Below, piece after piece: positions 35,042-47,560 of a stretch of DNA of 64,000 nt. The position numbers and the translations under genes were made by a program. Every line of letters starts with the position of its first letter. Positions within the stretch are counted from its first letter, which is position 1. Origin of the DNA: Tolypeutes matacus (lineage: Eukaryota > Chordata > Mammalia > Cingulata > Chlamyphoridae). The notes under the pieces were generated by a model that had not been told where the DNA came from, ran no database searches, and saw only the letters and a program-made list of their open reading frames with translations. The stretch is taken from the NCBI GenBank assembly GCA_026826555.1, contig JAKSZT010054568.1, positions 10,256,085 to 10,320,084 on the forward strand, in the 5' to 3' direction.

Positions 35042-35948
35042 CTGATATGTTTGAGAGACATTTCTTTTTTTGTGAATCTTCCTATTTCTCTATTGTTCCT
35101 GTTTTTCTCTCAGGATTTTGTTTCTTTTTGCCTTAAATGTTAGAAATTCTTATGTATTAGCTTTACTAGCCTTTGTCTGTTGTATGTGTTGCAAATATTT
35201 TCTCCCAGTTTTTCTGTTGTCCTTTGACTTTATTTATGGTGTTTTATGTCCTGCGATAAAAAAAAAATTGTGTAGTCAAATGGCTCGATCTTTTATTGCC
35301 TTCATATTTTGAGTCATGGTCAGAAAACCTTTTCCTATTCCAGAGTTAAAGAAGAATTCACCAGTATTTTCCTCTGGCACTTGCAGGGTTTTATTTTTAC
35401 CTTTACCTTTAATGTATTTGGAGTTTATCCTTTTGTGTGGTGTGAGATATGGATCCAGTTTTACCTTTCCCCAGCACCATTTATTCAAAAGTTTATCTTC
35501 ACCTCAGTGATTGCAGAGTCCACCTTTGTCATATACCTAATTTCCTTGTGTATTTGGGCCTAATTCTTGAGTTTCTGTGTTACTCTCCTGGTCTGTTTCT
35601 CTCTCCATGCACTATTAGCATACTTTTAAATTACAGCAGCTTGAGAGTGCCCTTTCATGTTTGCTAAGGATAGTATCCTTTTGTCGGTTTCTCCCCTAGC
35701 CAGTGTTTTTGCAGCTGTTCTTAAATATTTGTTTTTCCATATGCACTTTTAAAAAAATCAACTTGTCTAATCTCATAAAACAGCTAATTGGTATTTTTAT
35801 TGGGCTTATATTGAATTCATAACTTAATTTAGGGAACTCAACATCTTTATAATGCTCAGTCACCCCAGTTTAAGAATAGACTATTTTGTATTTATACGTC
35901 TTTTTTAGTGTCTTTCAGGAGCCTTAAAATTTTCCTCATATAGTATGT

Positions 35949-36404
35949 CTTTTTTTTTTTTTTTTAAAGATTCATTTATTTATTTCTCCCCATTCCCTTG
36001 TTATTTGTCTTTGCTGTGCCTGTTTTTTTGTGTGCTCCTCTTCCTTTTTTAGGAGGCACTGGGAATTGAACCTGGGACCTCCCATGTGGGAGGGAGGCTC
36101 CTAATCGCTTGAGCCACCTCCATTCCCTGCTTTGTTGTGTCATTATGTCTTCCTCCTTATTTCTCTTGTTGAGTCATCTTGTTGAGCCAGCTTACTGCAC
36201 CAGCCGGTCACGTCAGCTTGCTGTCTAGCTCGCCTTCTTTTAAGAAGCACGGGGGAAAAACAGAAGTAAAAAAAATAAAAAAAATAGAAAAACAAAACAA
36301 AAACAAAAAAAACAAACCAACAGAAAAAGAAGCACTGGGAACCAAACCCCCGACCTCTCGTGTGGTAGGCACGACCTCAGTCGCTTGAACCACATCCGCT
36401 TCCC
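35949..36404 (-). mobile_element. Long compound DAS-type SINE or two adjacent copies
   Basis: Two tRNA-like halves occur: 36050-36125 (AGGTTCAATTCCCAG on the minus strand) and 36320-36404 (GGTTCCCAGTGCTTC region). An A-rich tract at 36250-36325 separates them. Either one long subfamily member or a SINE inserted beside another would explain this; I cannot tell which by eye. Confidence 0.75.
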
Positions 36405-37714
36405 TTCCTCTTAAGAGTTTTGCACATTTCTTGTTAAATTTATTCCTAAGTATTCAATCTTCTCTGTTGTCTTAATGAATGGAATTTTCTCTGTCTTCAT
36501 CATTTCTTCCAACTGCTTATTGTTTGTATACACAAAATCTATTGATTTTATGTGTTAATTTTGTATTCTGCTTCACTGATTCCTTTTATTGTTTGTTCCT
36601 CTGGGGTTTTCCAGGCATGCTCTCTTATCATTTATTCCTTTCCAATATTGTTCTAATAACTTAATGATTTTAGTTTTTTTAAAAGTTATGATCCCGTTAC
36701 AGTTGACCTTGCTCTGTTGTATGGAAGATAATCTGATGCTCAGGGTGGGGAAGAGTCCTTTCTTTAGCCCTGCATGGGGTCCTGGGTAGGCTGAGCCCTC
36801 CAGGGTGTGGGGTCCTGGGTGGGCTTTCTTCTGTTAGCATGCGATGGGGCACATGATGGAAGTAAGAGAAGTATGGCTTAAATTATATGAAGTTAGAAAT
36901 CTTTTAGGGAGTCTAACAGGGCTGGAATGAAGTCTCTTTGAAATTTGAGCTTTACTGATTCACATACACAATAGATTATATTAAGAAAGATATGCAGAAT
37001 GGAATATGTAGAGAACTAAAAAGTACCATAGGAATGCAGAGAGGAGAGTTATCTATATATGAGAGTGGTATGAGGGTTTAGTCATTGGACCAGCATTTAT
37101 TGAGTATATGCCAGGGACTATAGACGTTTGGGAAAGTCTAATAGAAGCCAAAGTCAAATGGAGATAAAATCAGATTATTAGGCAAGTTTTAGATATGGCG
37201 AGACTAAGTTTTTGAGAAGACATTCCAGGTAGCAGTGGACTGAAAAAGGAGACATAATCAGACTAATAGCATGTTTAGGAAAAGTCAGGCAATTTAATTT
37301 GATGAAATAAAACTTTGTGTCTCATGGTAGTGGTTCATAGGACCAGAACTGTGGGTTGGCATCAGGCCACAAAGGAGCCGAAAAAGGGCAAAGGATTTAT
37401 TCTCTGCCTTTCACATTGAGGAGCTACTTCAGATTTTCAGCATAAGGTTTTGAGCCTATATGATCAAATATGGACTAAAGGACATTTAATGGCACTTTAA
37501 TTCTCAGGGAGGCTGTGACAGGGCGATCCAGTAAAACACCAAGGACTCTGGCTTCTCTTCAGGTGGTTCCCCAAGCTATGGCTTGGCTGAAACTGCTTTC
37601 AGCTTCTACATCTCCCTGCAGTGTTTTCTTGCCATATTTGAGTTGTGGATGAACACACTTGACCTCCATCTTTTCCAGTGTTCCTGCAGATATAATTCCT
37701 CTTTAGGATTGTGA

Positions 37715-37960
37715 GAACTCGTGTTGCAGGGTGTGGGCTCTGGAGCCAGACTTGGATTTGGATCCTGGAGTTACACTTACTAGCTCTTTGGCAAGCTAGT
37801 ACCCCTTGGACAAGCTCCTTGACTTGGGCAATTTATTTGACCTCTCATTGCCTCCGTTTTCCTTTTATGTAAAGTGGAATAATACTAGTACTAATCTTAG
37901 AGGGTTGTTATGAGGATGTGAGAATTAATATGTGCAAGTGCTGAGAAGCAGAGCTAGGGC
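37715..37960 (+). mobile_element. MIR SINE
   Basis: GGGCTCTGGAGCCAGACTTG, ACTTGGGCAATTTATTTGAC, GAGGGTTGTTATGAGGATGT. Well-preserved MIR order. Confidence 0.8.
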
Positions 37961-38807
37961 CCTAGTAGGAAATCAGGAAAAGTTAGTTATGCTTATTCAT
38001 GACTGGTGATGCCTACTGCTATTATGCCCTGCATGTCCCTGTTTCACCAGGTGCCTACTTTGCACCTTGGATGGCTCTTTGTCAAATGTTTAATGTCAAA
38101 TGAATGACAAGTTTTTCCTAATACCTTGAAAAAAGATCTAAAATCCCTTTACCCGATTTTAAAAGAAAACTATACTTTATATCCCTGGTAACCTTGAATG
38201 CTTCTTCTTAATATCCATTGGTGCAGTGATTTTCAACTCATAAAATGCCTTTGTTTGGCAGCTTATCTCCATTACTTTCCTATCAGTTTGGTAGGTTTCT
38301 TCTAAAATGTTGAGAGCCAGTAGATTCTTATTTCAAAGATTATCTTAAACTTGTTTTATTGTTGAAAAAATTCTTTGAGAAAATAGTTTCAGACTTTCAC
38401 CTTTTTTTTGTGGTGCTAATTATATAAACATTTTACAAATATTAGTTTACTTAATCCTCACGACAACCCTATTAAGAAGGTGGTGTTACTGTCCTAGTTT
38501 GATACATGGCAAAAACAATGCGCAAATCTCTTAGGTGGCTTGACTGCAAAACTAGTTCAGAGGAAGAGCCAGAAGCTGTACTGAGCCAGTCTGGCTCTAG
38601 AAGGCTTGTTCTTTACAACCTTGCCATGGTCTTGCACAGACTGCAGCTTTGCCCTATAATAAAACAAGAAACTTCAGTTTTTTTTTTTTTATAGCCCAGA
38701 AAATACTCCAAGAATGGGAATCTCTGGTTTGCCATGGAAAGTGGTATATCCTATACAGAAAGTAACTCATCATATCCATCTTTCTGTATCAAAAATATGG
38801 AGTGTGG

Positions 38808-39033
38808 GAGCAGATGTGGCTTAAGTGGTTGAGCGTCTACCTCCCACATGGAGGTCCTGGGTTCGGTTCCCGGTGCCTCCTGAAAAAAAACAAAACAACA
38901 GGCAAAACAAAGGAAAAACACCAACTCAGGAAAGCCTATGTGGCTCAGTGGTTAAGCGCTGGCTTCCCACATGAGGCTCCGGGTTCAATCCCCTGTCCCT
39001 GGTACCTTAAAAAAAAAAAAAAAAAAAAAAAAA
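38808..39033 (+). mobile_element. Two DAS-type SINE units in tandem, sense to NBAS
   Basis: The first unit is GCAGATGTGGCTTAAGTGGT ... GGGTTCGGTTCCCGG (38812-38875) with an A-rich tail. The second is AAGCCTATGTGGCTCAGTGG ... GGGTTCAATCCCC (38934-38993) with a pure A run of about 26 at 39007-39033. The longer A run marks the second unit's 3' end. Confidence 0.85.
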
Positions 39034-39560
39034 TTGTGTTCTGTAATCTGTTCAGTGGTCTGGTTAAAAAAGCGTATGCCTGCATTACAGTGTGAATCTT
39101 TTTTGAATAAAATGTCAGTACTGTGTATTTAAATGAATGATACATAAAGTACATTGAAAAATAGGTCTAAATTTGTAAATATTAAAGAATTTTATCTATT
39201 TTTAGAAATTGCAACACATAAAATTTGGCTTTAGGTTAGAAATGTTTTTAATGAATTGCCTTTTTAATTCATTGCATTTCTCCTATCTATTTTGAATCGT
39301 AAACTGAAAAGTCTGTTTTGAGCAGATGCAGAGCTTATGGGTTATAAATTATCTTTTCTAGCTGATTTCTGTAATTAAAGTGCTATTTCATTGAGAATTA
39401 TTAAAGATCCCAAAAGTCTGTAAGCTAAACAAAAGTCAAGATTTGTTTCTGCAGCTGATTAATTGCACTATTTAATATTCTATTGACAGTGGTACTGGGA
39501 TATGGTAATACTGACTGTAAATCTATTGGCATTTAGCACAATATGCTTTATTTTTTCTAG

Positions 39561-39694
39561 CTACAGCAGAAAATTATTCCTGATCAAGACCAGTTGATGG
39601 CAATAGCACTAGAGTGCATCTACAACTGTGAAAGAAATGACCAACTCTCTCTTTGTTATGACATATTAGAATGTCTGCCACAAAGAGGATATGG
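39561..39694 (+). CDS. NBAS: NBAS internal exon 5 of 9
   Basis: The exon is 134 nt: 44 codons plus two bases (GG) of a glycine codon. It begins LQQKIIPDQDQLMAIALEC and continues with NERNDQLSLCYDILECLPQ (the first two residues overlap the ERND motif of NBAS). The acceptor is TTTTCTAG and the donor GG|GTAAGA. It lies 11,151 nt after the previous exon, across an intron crowded with L1 insertions. The length breaks frame if skipped alone, or if skipped together with the 63-nt exon that follows. Confidence 0.96.
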
Positions 39695-42669
39695 GTAAGA
39701 ATCCACAGTGTGACAATGTTATCATTGTATCTTTTTATTCTATCATTTAAAACAAGACAGTTTGCTTCTCCCCCTCTCCCAGAATGTGCATTATAGTGAG
39801 TTTTGGAACATGAAAATAAAATAGAAGAAAAAACTGAAGTCATCTGCAATCCTGCTACACAGAGATAAATTTTTGTTATTCTGCAAGTATCTGGAAAGTC
39901 ACTGTAATTTTGTCAATCTTTATAATTAATTACTCATTAAAAAACAAAAAAATCACCACCACCATCACAATAGCAAAAAACTATTTTAAGTGGATAGTTA
40001 ATGCTATCTGTTTGTTTTAAATTGTGTTTTTAATTCAGCATTTTAATTTTTCCTGGGCTAGCTGTGTTCTGTGAATTGCGTAGTAACTCATAGAATTACG
40101 TAGAGGGTCTTGCCCCTTGCCCCTACAGTAATCCAGTTAAGAAGTGATGTGTTTTTTAACTGGGCTTATGTTTAAAAGGCAATTTATATAACATTTAGCT
40201 GTATGGAAATCAATTTTATATTTCCTCTTTGGAAGCCATGTAACAATCATTCCTTTAACTACTCTTTTAAAACCCAGCATATATTATACATTTATCTAGA
40301 GGAGCTGATTCTTCACATGAAAGAGCTCTGAATGCGGCTCAGAGGCCCTGTCTCTGCCTTTGAGATCTCAGCCAGGACAGGCAGCCTCTCTGGTCCTTAG
40401 TTTCGTCATTTTAAAAATGAGCTATTTATACACAAAGACCCCTTAGCTCTCTTCTTTCTCTTTTTCTTTGCACCCTCTTTCTCTCCTTTCTCTGTCTGCT
40501 TTTGTCTCTCTTTTCCTTCTAACAAAAAATTTATTTTTTGTGTGTGGAATGAACAGTAAAAATCACCAATTTTGTGAAATAATTGTCTTCTGATGTTCCT
40601 GCTGGCCCTGAGATGAGATAGACTGATGGGAGCAGTGCCTTGTGGCTGTTTGTTTTTATGCTTTTTTGCTTTTTTAATTTCCAAGGGGAGATTTCCCTTT
40701 CTGCAGTTGAAGTCTGCACTGCCGTCACCTTAGCTGAGGTTTCAGACGAGGTGTCCCTCAAGTGAGGCGGGCTGGCACGGTGGCCCCCTGAGGTGGAGCT
40801 GTACCATGGGCTCGGCGTCACAGCATCCCTGTGGGGGTTCCCGCTAAAAGCATTTCCTCCGATCTGACAGTCCTCTAGGCCAAACTTCCCGTTTGCAGCA
40901 GACGTGGGGAACTGCCAAGCACGCTGCAAGTCAACTGCTTCATTTTTGATGTAGACAGTCTAGTTTGGGAATTAGTGTATTTGTTTTCAAAGAGAATTTA
41001 TGTTATGAAGTGGCTTCTTTTGAGTGTGTAGAGCTGAAAGCTTTCCTTGGCTTCAGATGATGATTTCTGAGCTAATAGATTTTTTTTTTTTATAATGCTC
41101 AAATGTAAACGAAAAAATTAGCTTGATACCGTTTTATTCTTCCATAATTCCTTAATTATTCCTTATAATATTCTAAGTAATTTGTAATTACAAATTAACG
41201 TGCTAGTAAGAGAAGCCTTTAAAATATATTCTGTAGTTCTTTTGTTCTTCATACCAAGTTTGTCAATTTATGTTCTCCCAGTGATTAGTTGCTTATTCTT
41301 AATTATTAAGAGTTGTTATTTACCAAGCAGCACATTATGTTTTCTGTCCCCATTTAGGAAATGGAAAATCATTTATTTAATCTAATTAACTTTTTGTGCA
41401 TCTTACTAGACAGCATCTTCCACCTGACTGAAGAAAATCTTAGCAATTCTGTATATGAACATCATATCATGAAGGATAACATGTTTGAGTGCTACAAAAT
41501 GACAATTTAAAGATATCATTGCTGAATGTATATATGAATGGATGTTAGGTCTGATAAATAACCTTCTGAAGGATTTCTAATGCAATTTACCCTAATTTAT
41601 CATTCTAGTCCAAGGCCTAAAACTTAGTTTAAAAATATGGGGTAATCTTTGCAAGTTTTACTGAATAATTGCCAAATAGATTTACACCAGGTCAGATGGA
41701 CAGTTTTAAATTAATGAGGCTTTTGTGGTTAAGTTATGACATTTAAAATTTTCTAAGCCCAGACAAAGATTTGTATTTGGGCTTCTCTTCAGTAAAACCC
41801 CAAGCTCTTGCTAGTTGGCTCTCTGACCAGAAGGCATCACCAGGTGTGGGGTGTGACTCTCTTTAGAGGGTGTCCCTGCAGGGTAGGACACAGAAGCTGT
41901 CTAGGGACAAGAGGGGTTTTGTAGCTGATTCTGAGCGTTTCTGCTTTTCTGCCGGACCCCTGAGTTCCCGGGCACGTATGCGGAGCCACGCTTTTTTCGC
42001 CGACCCTCTCTTTCCTGGTCTCCTGTCTGGTTGCTTCCACAGGGAGGGTGTGCGTATTTCCCCCACTGCTTGCTAGGGGTTGTCTGTCCCACGGACTTCC
42101 TTCTTCCTGGTTCCTTCGTGTTGCAAAGTGTGGTTCCCTTGATGCAGAGGGGAGGCTACACTGAGGAGCTCCCTGGAGACATAGAGTCCTAATAAAAACT
42201 CCCCTGAGGAAGCAGTAGGATCCTGTAGAGACGCGCCGGGGGCCAGAGAGCAGTGTGGACATGCCTAGGAGGACGCCAGCGTGCAGGACCCTGTGCCTTC
42301 ACTGTTACTTGTTTAAAGGAGCAGTAGTACATGATGATTTAACCCTTAACTCGGTCCTGTTAAGAAAAGATAATGATTTATTTATTTTTTGCCATTAAGT
42401 AAAACTGAACCAAAAGTACCTTGAATCTGGTTCATCTATAACAGAAAATATTGATCTTCTCCAGTATTTTTTATCCTAATCTGTTGAGTCATGAAAGATG
42501 CTGAATTAATAACTACAGCAGCCCGAAATTTTACCAGGGCAGCGTAACATTTCTATACATTAAGTACAGGGAAAACGTTCCTTTTTTTAGCACTTGGTTG
42601 AGATTTTTATTTTATTTAAAAACCACTTTTAAAATTTAATTTAAAAAATGTATTTTTTAATCCTTTTAG
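39695..42669 (+). other. NBAS intron, 2,975 nt
   Basis: It holds a MIR fragment and two unidentified GC-richer blocks. 40531-40929 is open on the minus strand for 132 codons. 41830-42290 is LTR-like with an AATAAAA signal at 42191 and is open on the minus strand for 141 codons. Neither has recognisable domains. Confidence 0.6.
40325..40425 (+). mobile_element. MIR SINE fragment
   Basis: TCTCTGGTCCTTAGTTTCGT then CATTTTAAAAATGAG is the MIR 'cttagtttcctcatctgtaaaatg' core. Confidence 0.5.
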
Positions 42670-42732
42670 TCATAAGACAGAGGTGACCACAGCTCTTCAT
42701 GACATGGTAGATCAACTGGAACAAATTCTCAG
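42670..42732 (+). CDS. NBAS: NBAS internal exon 6 of 9 (short, 63 nt)
   Basis: This is the shortest exon here. One base closes a glycine codon, 20 codons follow, and AG is carried to the next exon, where T completes serine. It encodes HKTEVTTALHDMVDQLEQIL, matching the NBAS stretch of the same length. The acceptor is CCTTTTAG and the donor AG|GTGAGA. It is too short to stand out without homology; it is supported by exact phase agreement with both neighbours and by the conserved LHDMVDQLEQIL motif. Skipping would remove 21 residues without shifting the frame. Confidence 0.95.
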
Positions 42733-44633
42733 GTGAGAAAAATAACAGTCTTTTGACTTTGTGCTGATGAAGGGGATCTGTCTGATACTTGTGTGACTTT
42801 CTTGAGAATGCCTTTTCTCAGTGACAAACGCACTGCTAGCTTATCAGAGCATGGAGGAAGGCTGCCAGTTTATTTGAAGACTGATAAACCTAAGTTCAAA
42901 TCCAGATGTTGCCACTTAGTAGCTGTGTGACCTTTTAGCCTAGGGTTTTCTTATCTTCAGTGTCGAATTAATGCGATTTTGGAATTCATCTTAGAATAAG
43001 CATTGAAAGCTCTTCACCCATGATAAGAATGCAAGAAACGTTAATTCCTGCAGTAACCATTGCACCTGTTACCAAAATCATTTATCATACTCCTAGTATT
43101 CCTTTTCTGGGCACAGTACATTTGAATATCTGGACCATGTCGTAGTGACTGATGTCTTCACATAACTCTGTGGTAATATTCTTTGCTATCATAATGATGC
43201 ATTAAACTTTCTTTTGGATATTGAAATTTTCCCAATTTGCCATTGAGGAAGTCTAATATTGTTTACCAATATTTATTTTTATATGCATGTATAAATATGC
43301 ATGTAAGTTTTAAATATTTGCATTAAAAATAAAATTTAAAGAAAGAAACTTCATTTTTTCAATGTATAATTATAAAAATTATAAGTAATCACACCACTTT
43401 CGTAAATTGTATGTCTTTTAAAGTATAATAACTTGTAATCCACTAATTAGAGGTGTTATTCATTCAAATTAAGGGAATTTAGTAAAAAAAAAATTTCAAT
43501 TTGTATTTTAGGGAAAAAAATATGTGAGTTTAATGAAGACTTTCACTGCTTAATTTCTTCCCTTAGAAATCTGTTATTACTTCAGTTGTTTTTAGTCCAT
43601 TTTCTGGAAGTGATAACACTGTATTTCTTGAAAAATATTTAATAAATCAGGCTTTTTCCAATTATAGATTGTCTTGTGCCTCTCCTTCCCCACCCTCCCT
43701 GAAAAATTCTGTGTGGTTTGACTAAAACTTAGTGACTTGAGTCAGGACAGATTCAGCCCTTGCAAATCTGTGTAGTTACCCTAGTTTTCCTACTGAAACT
43801 AAGAGATACCTAAAAGAGGTGAAGTGAAATAAGCATAAATTATTTCACTAAATCTTTGTGCCTGCAACCACAGATGGTACTCACAGCACATTAAGCCATC
43901 AGTACCTCAAGGAAACAGGAATACTCTTTAGGTTCTGGATGACATGAGATCATTCACTGTTCAACTTAACTGACTGACCTTTTGAAAATAAAAACTTCGT
44001 TTACTGTTCCATCTCATAGCCACACATAGCTGATAGGGATTTTTAACATACCTAAAGACCCGTAAAACTCCTGAATTCTGTCCAACTGTCCTGTAAGCCA
44101 AGAATGTGAGATTTAGTGAGTCAGGCCAGTGTATGTAAAAGCAATGCTGATGACTATGGAACTGGTTATCTTGGGAAGATTCATATGAGGCCCCGAGAAT
44201 TTGTGACTTACCCCCTATTTTTATGAAATGACTTTTGAGGGAGATTGAGTCCTGTGATCTTTCTGGAGTCCTTCAACTCTAAGAATTCTTTGCTTGTAGC
44301 TTTTCTAGCAGTCTCACTTATAACAAAATTCTTAGTAGGGTTGTTAAGAGTCAAAACTAAGTTATTGAAATTATAGATTTGGCTTTATTGACTTGGTGCT
44401 CTTGGAGTAGAGGGAAATTGCAAAACAGATTTTGAGATGGAGCTATGTTATGCTTTTTTTTGTATGTTACTTAGCCCAGGTATATTGTACTGAAAGTCAA
44501 TGGGAGAAATGAGTTAATATGTAATTACTAGCTTTATTTTCTGAGGATTAATTTAATGTGCAAAATTGGGTAATATTTTATGGATTTTTTTGTTTGGTAG
44601 CAAGACTTTAAATAATTCTTCTTTCAATTTTAG
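42733..44633 (+). other. NBAS intron, 1,901 nt
   Basis: One MIR fragment near its start; otherwise AT-rich DNA in which I see no feature. Confidence 0.7.
42865..42975 (+). mobile_element. MIR SINE fragment
   Basis: AAGTTCAAATCCAGATGTTG then CCACTTAGTAGCTGTGTGAC. It lies 130 bp after the 63-nt exon. Confidence 0.7.
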
Positions 44634-44756
44634 TGTGTCAGAGCTTTTGGAGAAACATGGGCTTGAGAAACCGATTTCATTTGTTAAAAACACTCAGTCC
44701 AGCTCAGAGGAGGCCCGGAAGCTGATGATTAGATTGACCAGGCACACTGGCCGGAA
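44634..44756 (+). CDS. NBAS: NBAS internal exon 7 of 9
   Basis: The exon is 123 nt: one base, 40 codons and two bases (AA). It contains VSELLEKHGLEKPISFVKN and EEARKLMIRLTRHTGR. The acceptor is CAATTTTAG. The donor is AA|GTAAGT; a reading-through view would place a TAA right after the lysine codon, but the GTAAGT site with the base carried to the next exon restores the NBAS sequence. Phase is the same at both ends, so it can be skipped in frame. Introns on either side are 1,901 and 12,818 nt. Confidence 0.97.
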
Positions 44757-45039
44757 GTAAGTAATAATCGATGCCTATACATGATTTAACAAGAAACAAA
44801 CGTGTTGGTTCTTTACCTTGTCTTTCACAGCTTCATTGAGTGCTAATTGGTGCACCTTTTTAATGACCTGTACAACTTGGTAACTTAGGACATTTGTATA
44901 TACTTACATAGCCATCCCCACAGTCAAGATAATGCACACATCCACTGCTCCCAAAAGCCTCCTCTCTCCCACTTTAAGCCCTTCCTTCTGCTGCTTCTCA
45001 TCACACCACCCCTAGCCCTTCCCAGGCTACCAGTGATCT

Positions 45040-47560
45040 GCTTCCTGTCATTATGTATTACTTTGCATTTCCAAAAATTTTATATAAATGCAGTTATACA
45101 GTGGTTTTTTTTGTTATTGTTGTTTGTTTTTGGTTTGTTTGACTTTTTTCACTCAGTATAATTATGTTGTATTGTGTATCAGTTGTTCATTCCTTTTTCA
45201 TTTTACTGCTCAGTAGTATTACACTGTGTGTTTATCCATTCACCTGTTGAGGACATTTGGGTTGCCTTGAGTTTTGGGTGTTACAAATAAAGCTGCTATG
45301 AATATTCCTGTAAGAGTCTTTGTATGGACATAGGCTTTCAATTTCCTTGGGGTAAAGACCCAAGAGTGGATTGCAGGATGATAAATGGTGGCGTATGGTT
45401 ACCTTCTTTTGAACTGTCCACCTGTACTTTCCAGCCAGTTTTTCCACATCCTCGTCAACCCTTGGTGTGGTCAGTCTTTTAAGCGTAGCTATTCTGTTAG
45501 GTGTGTAGTGGTATATCATTAGAGTTTTAATTTCCATTTCTCTAGTGACAAATAATGTCAAGCATCTTTTTATGTGCTTATTTTGCCATCTTTTCAATTG
45601 GGTTGCTTTCTTTTTCTTGAATTTTGAGAATTACATTATATATTCAGGATATCAATCCTTTATTAGATATATGCTTTACAAAGATTTTCTTTCATCTGTG
45701 GCTTGTCTTTTCTTTGTCTTGAAGGTGTCTTTTGAAGAGCATATATATATATATGTATTTTAATTTTATTGAAGTATATCGTTCATACATGCACATACAT
45801 AATAAGTGTTTGTGAGAGTTGTGAACTTACAAAACAAACATGCATAACATCATACAGGGGTTCCGTACATCAGCTTACCACCAACACCTTGCATTGTTGT
45901 GAGACATTTGTTTTGAATTATGAAAGGATATCGTCAAAATCTTACTACTAACTATAGTCCGTATCTTACATTTGGTGTATTTTTTCCCCATACAACACCC
46001 CTTCACCAATACTCTACACTGTGGTGGAACATTTGTTACAGATTATGAGCTAATATCATCAGACTATGACCACATTTGGCCCACTTTTCTCATACTCCTC
46101 CATCATCAACACAGTACATCTTTAGCATATATGCATGGATATTGCAGTATTGCTGTTAACCCCAGTCCATAGGTCACTCCAGTTGTATTTTCCCCACGCT
46201 TCTCCACATTCCCACCACCCTGCAATAGTGACATACATCTGCTCTAGCTCAATGAAGGACACCTGAAGAGCATATTTATTTAATTTAGATGAAATCCAAA
46301 TTTTCAATTTGTTCTTTCTTCTTTTGTGCTTTTGGTATCATAACTAAGAAATTTTTTTTCTAAAGATTTTCTCTTATGTTTTCTTCTAAAAGTTTTATGG
46401 TTTTACATTGTACAGTTAGGTCTGTGGCCCATTTTGAGAGTTAATTGTTTATCATATGAGGTAACTGGTCAAAGTTTTTTTGTTTTTTATATTTAAATAT
46501 TCTAGCACCATATGTTGAGAAGATTGACTGTTCTCTACTGAATCACCTTTACAACTTTATTGAACATCTGTTGTCCATATATGTGTGGGTCAGTTTTTGG
46601 ACTCTTCCATTCCATTGATCTGTTTGCTACCTTTACTCCAATATCACACTATGTTGTTTGCGGTAGGTTTATATTATGTTCATAAATCAGCTAGTATTTG
46701 TCTACTCACTTTGTTTTTTTACTTTAAAGCTGCTTTGGTTATTCTAGGGCCCTTTGCCTTTCCATATGAATTTTAGAATCAACTTGTCAGTTTCTGCAAA
46801 AATGCCAGCTGGGCTTTTGATAGGGAGTATGTTGAATCTGTAGAGCAGTTTGGGGCACACTTCCATCTTAACAGTATTCAGCCTTCCAGTCATGAACCTG
46901 GGGTGCCTCTCATTTATTTAGTTCTTTAATTTCTTTCAATGATGTTCGTAGTTTTCTGTGTACAATTATTATATTTATTTTGTTAAATGTATCCCTAAAT
47001 ATTTTATTCTTTTTGATGCTATTGTAAATAGAATTGATTTCTTAATTCCATTTATATTCTTCATTACTTACTAGTGTGTAGAAATATAATTGTTGATAGA
47101 TTAATTTTGTATCCTTCAATGTTGCTGAATTAGTTGATTTTTTTCTAGCTTTCTTTTTATTGGTGTTAGCATGGTGTATCAATTTGTCTTTTTGTATTTG
47201 AAGTACATTTCTTAAAGTCAGCGTAGTTTTTTTTTTTTTTTTTTTTTTTTTAACCAATTTGGCAATCTTTGCCTTTTAATTGGGCAGTTAGATCATTTAA
47301 GTTTAATTTGATTTTGATATGATTAAATTTAACCCTGTCAATTTTTGTTTTATTTTCCTGCTTGTCTTCTCTGTTCTTTATTCCCTTTTATCTTTTTTTC
47401 TGCCTCCTTTTGCACTGAGAGTTTTGTAATTCTTTTTATTTCTTCTGTTGCTTACTAGCTATAATTCTTTTTTTTGTTATTTTCATGGTTATTTTAGGTT
47501 TATAATCTATATCGTTCATATAATATTGCATCTCTTCCTGTATAGAATAAGGTGCTTACG
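45040..47560 (-). mobile_element. Older L1 ORF2 region, antisense, host of the 45745-46263 insert
   Basis: Antisense reading at 45232-45597 gives decayed ORF2 C-terminal words (TREMEIKTLMIYHYTPNRIA, PLLGLYPKE). At 46280-47240 the text is typical antisense ORF2 DNA, including AATCAACTTGTCAGTTTCTG. Stops and frameshifts are frequent. A poly-T run lies at 47227-47252. Confidence 0.7.
45745..46263 (-). mobile_element. 5'-truncated L1 3' UTR inserted in an older L1
   Basis: The 519-bp insert reads ATTGAAGTATATCGTTCATA ... ACAAACATGCATAACATC ... and ACTCCAGTTGTATTTTCCCC, matching 1490-2200 and 31793-32055. The exact duplication TGAAGAGCATAT is at 45733-45744 and 46264-46275. Host L1 sequence resumes directly afterwards. 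Confidence 0.85.

Larger units (their letters stand above)
34902..35900 (-). mobile_element. Older antisense L1, right part
   Basis: It continues the host L1 after the sense insertion. Minus-strand reading of 35276-35488 gives NKWCWGKVKLDPYLTPHKRI, a decayed ORF2 motif. Blocks such as TTGCAAATATTTTCTCCCAG (35189) are standard antisense L1. Confidence 0.7.
28410..39560 (+). other. NBAS intron, 11,151 nt
   Basis: Apart from the MIR, L2, L1 nest and SINEs, nothing is identified in 28906-29869, 30391-31344 (a GC-richer, repeat-like block at 30450-30910), 36405-37714, 37961-38807 and 39034-39560. Confidence 0.65.

Noticed and set aside
41837..42262. 141-codon minus-strand ORF
   Set aside because: It lies in an LTR-like GC-richer block with no recognisable motif; overlapping ORFs in other frames suggest composition, not coding.
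45232..45597. 121-codon minus-strand ORF
   Set aside because: It is decayed antisense L1 ORF2.
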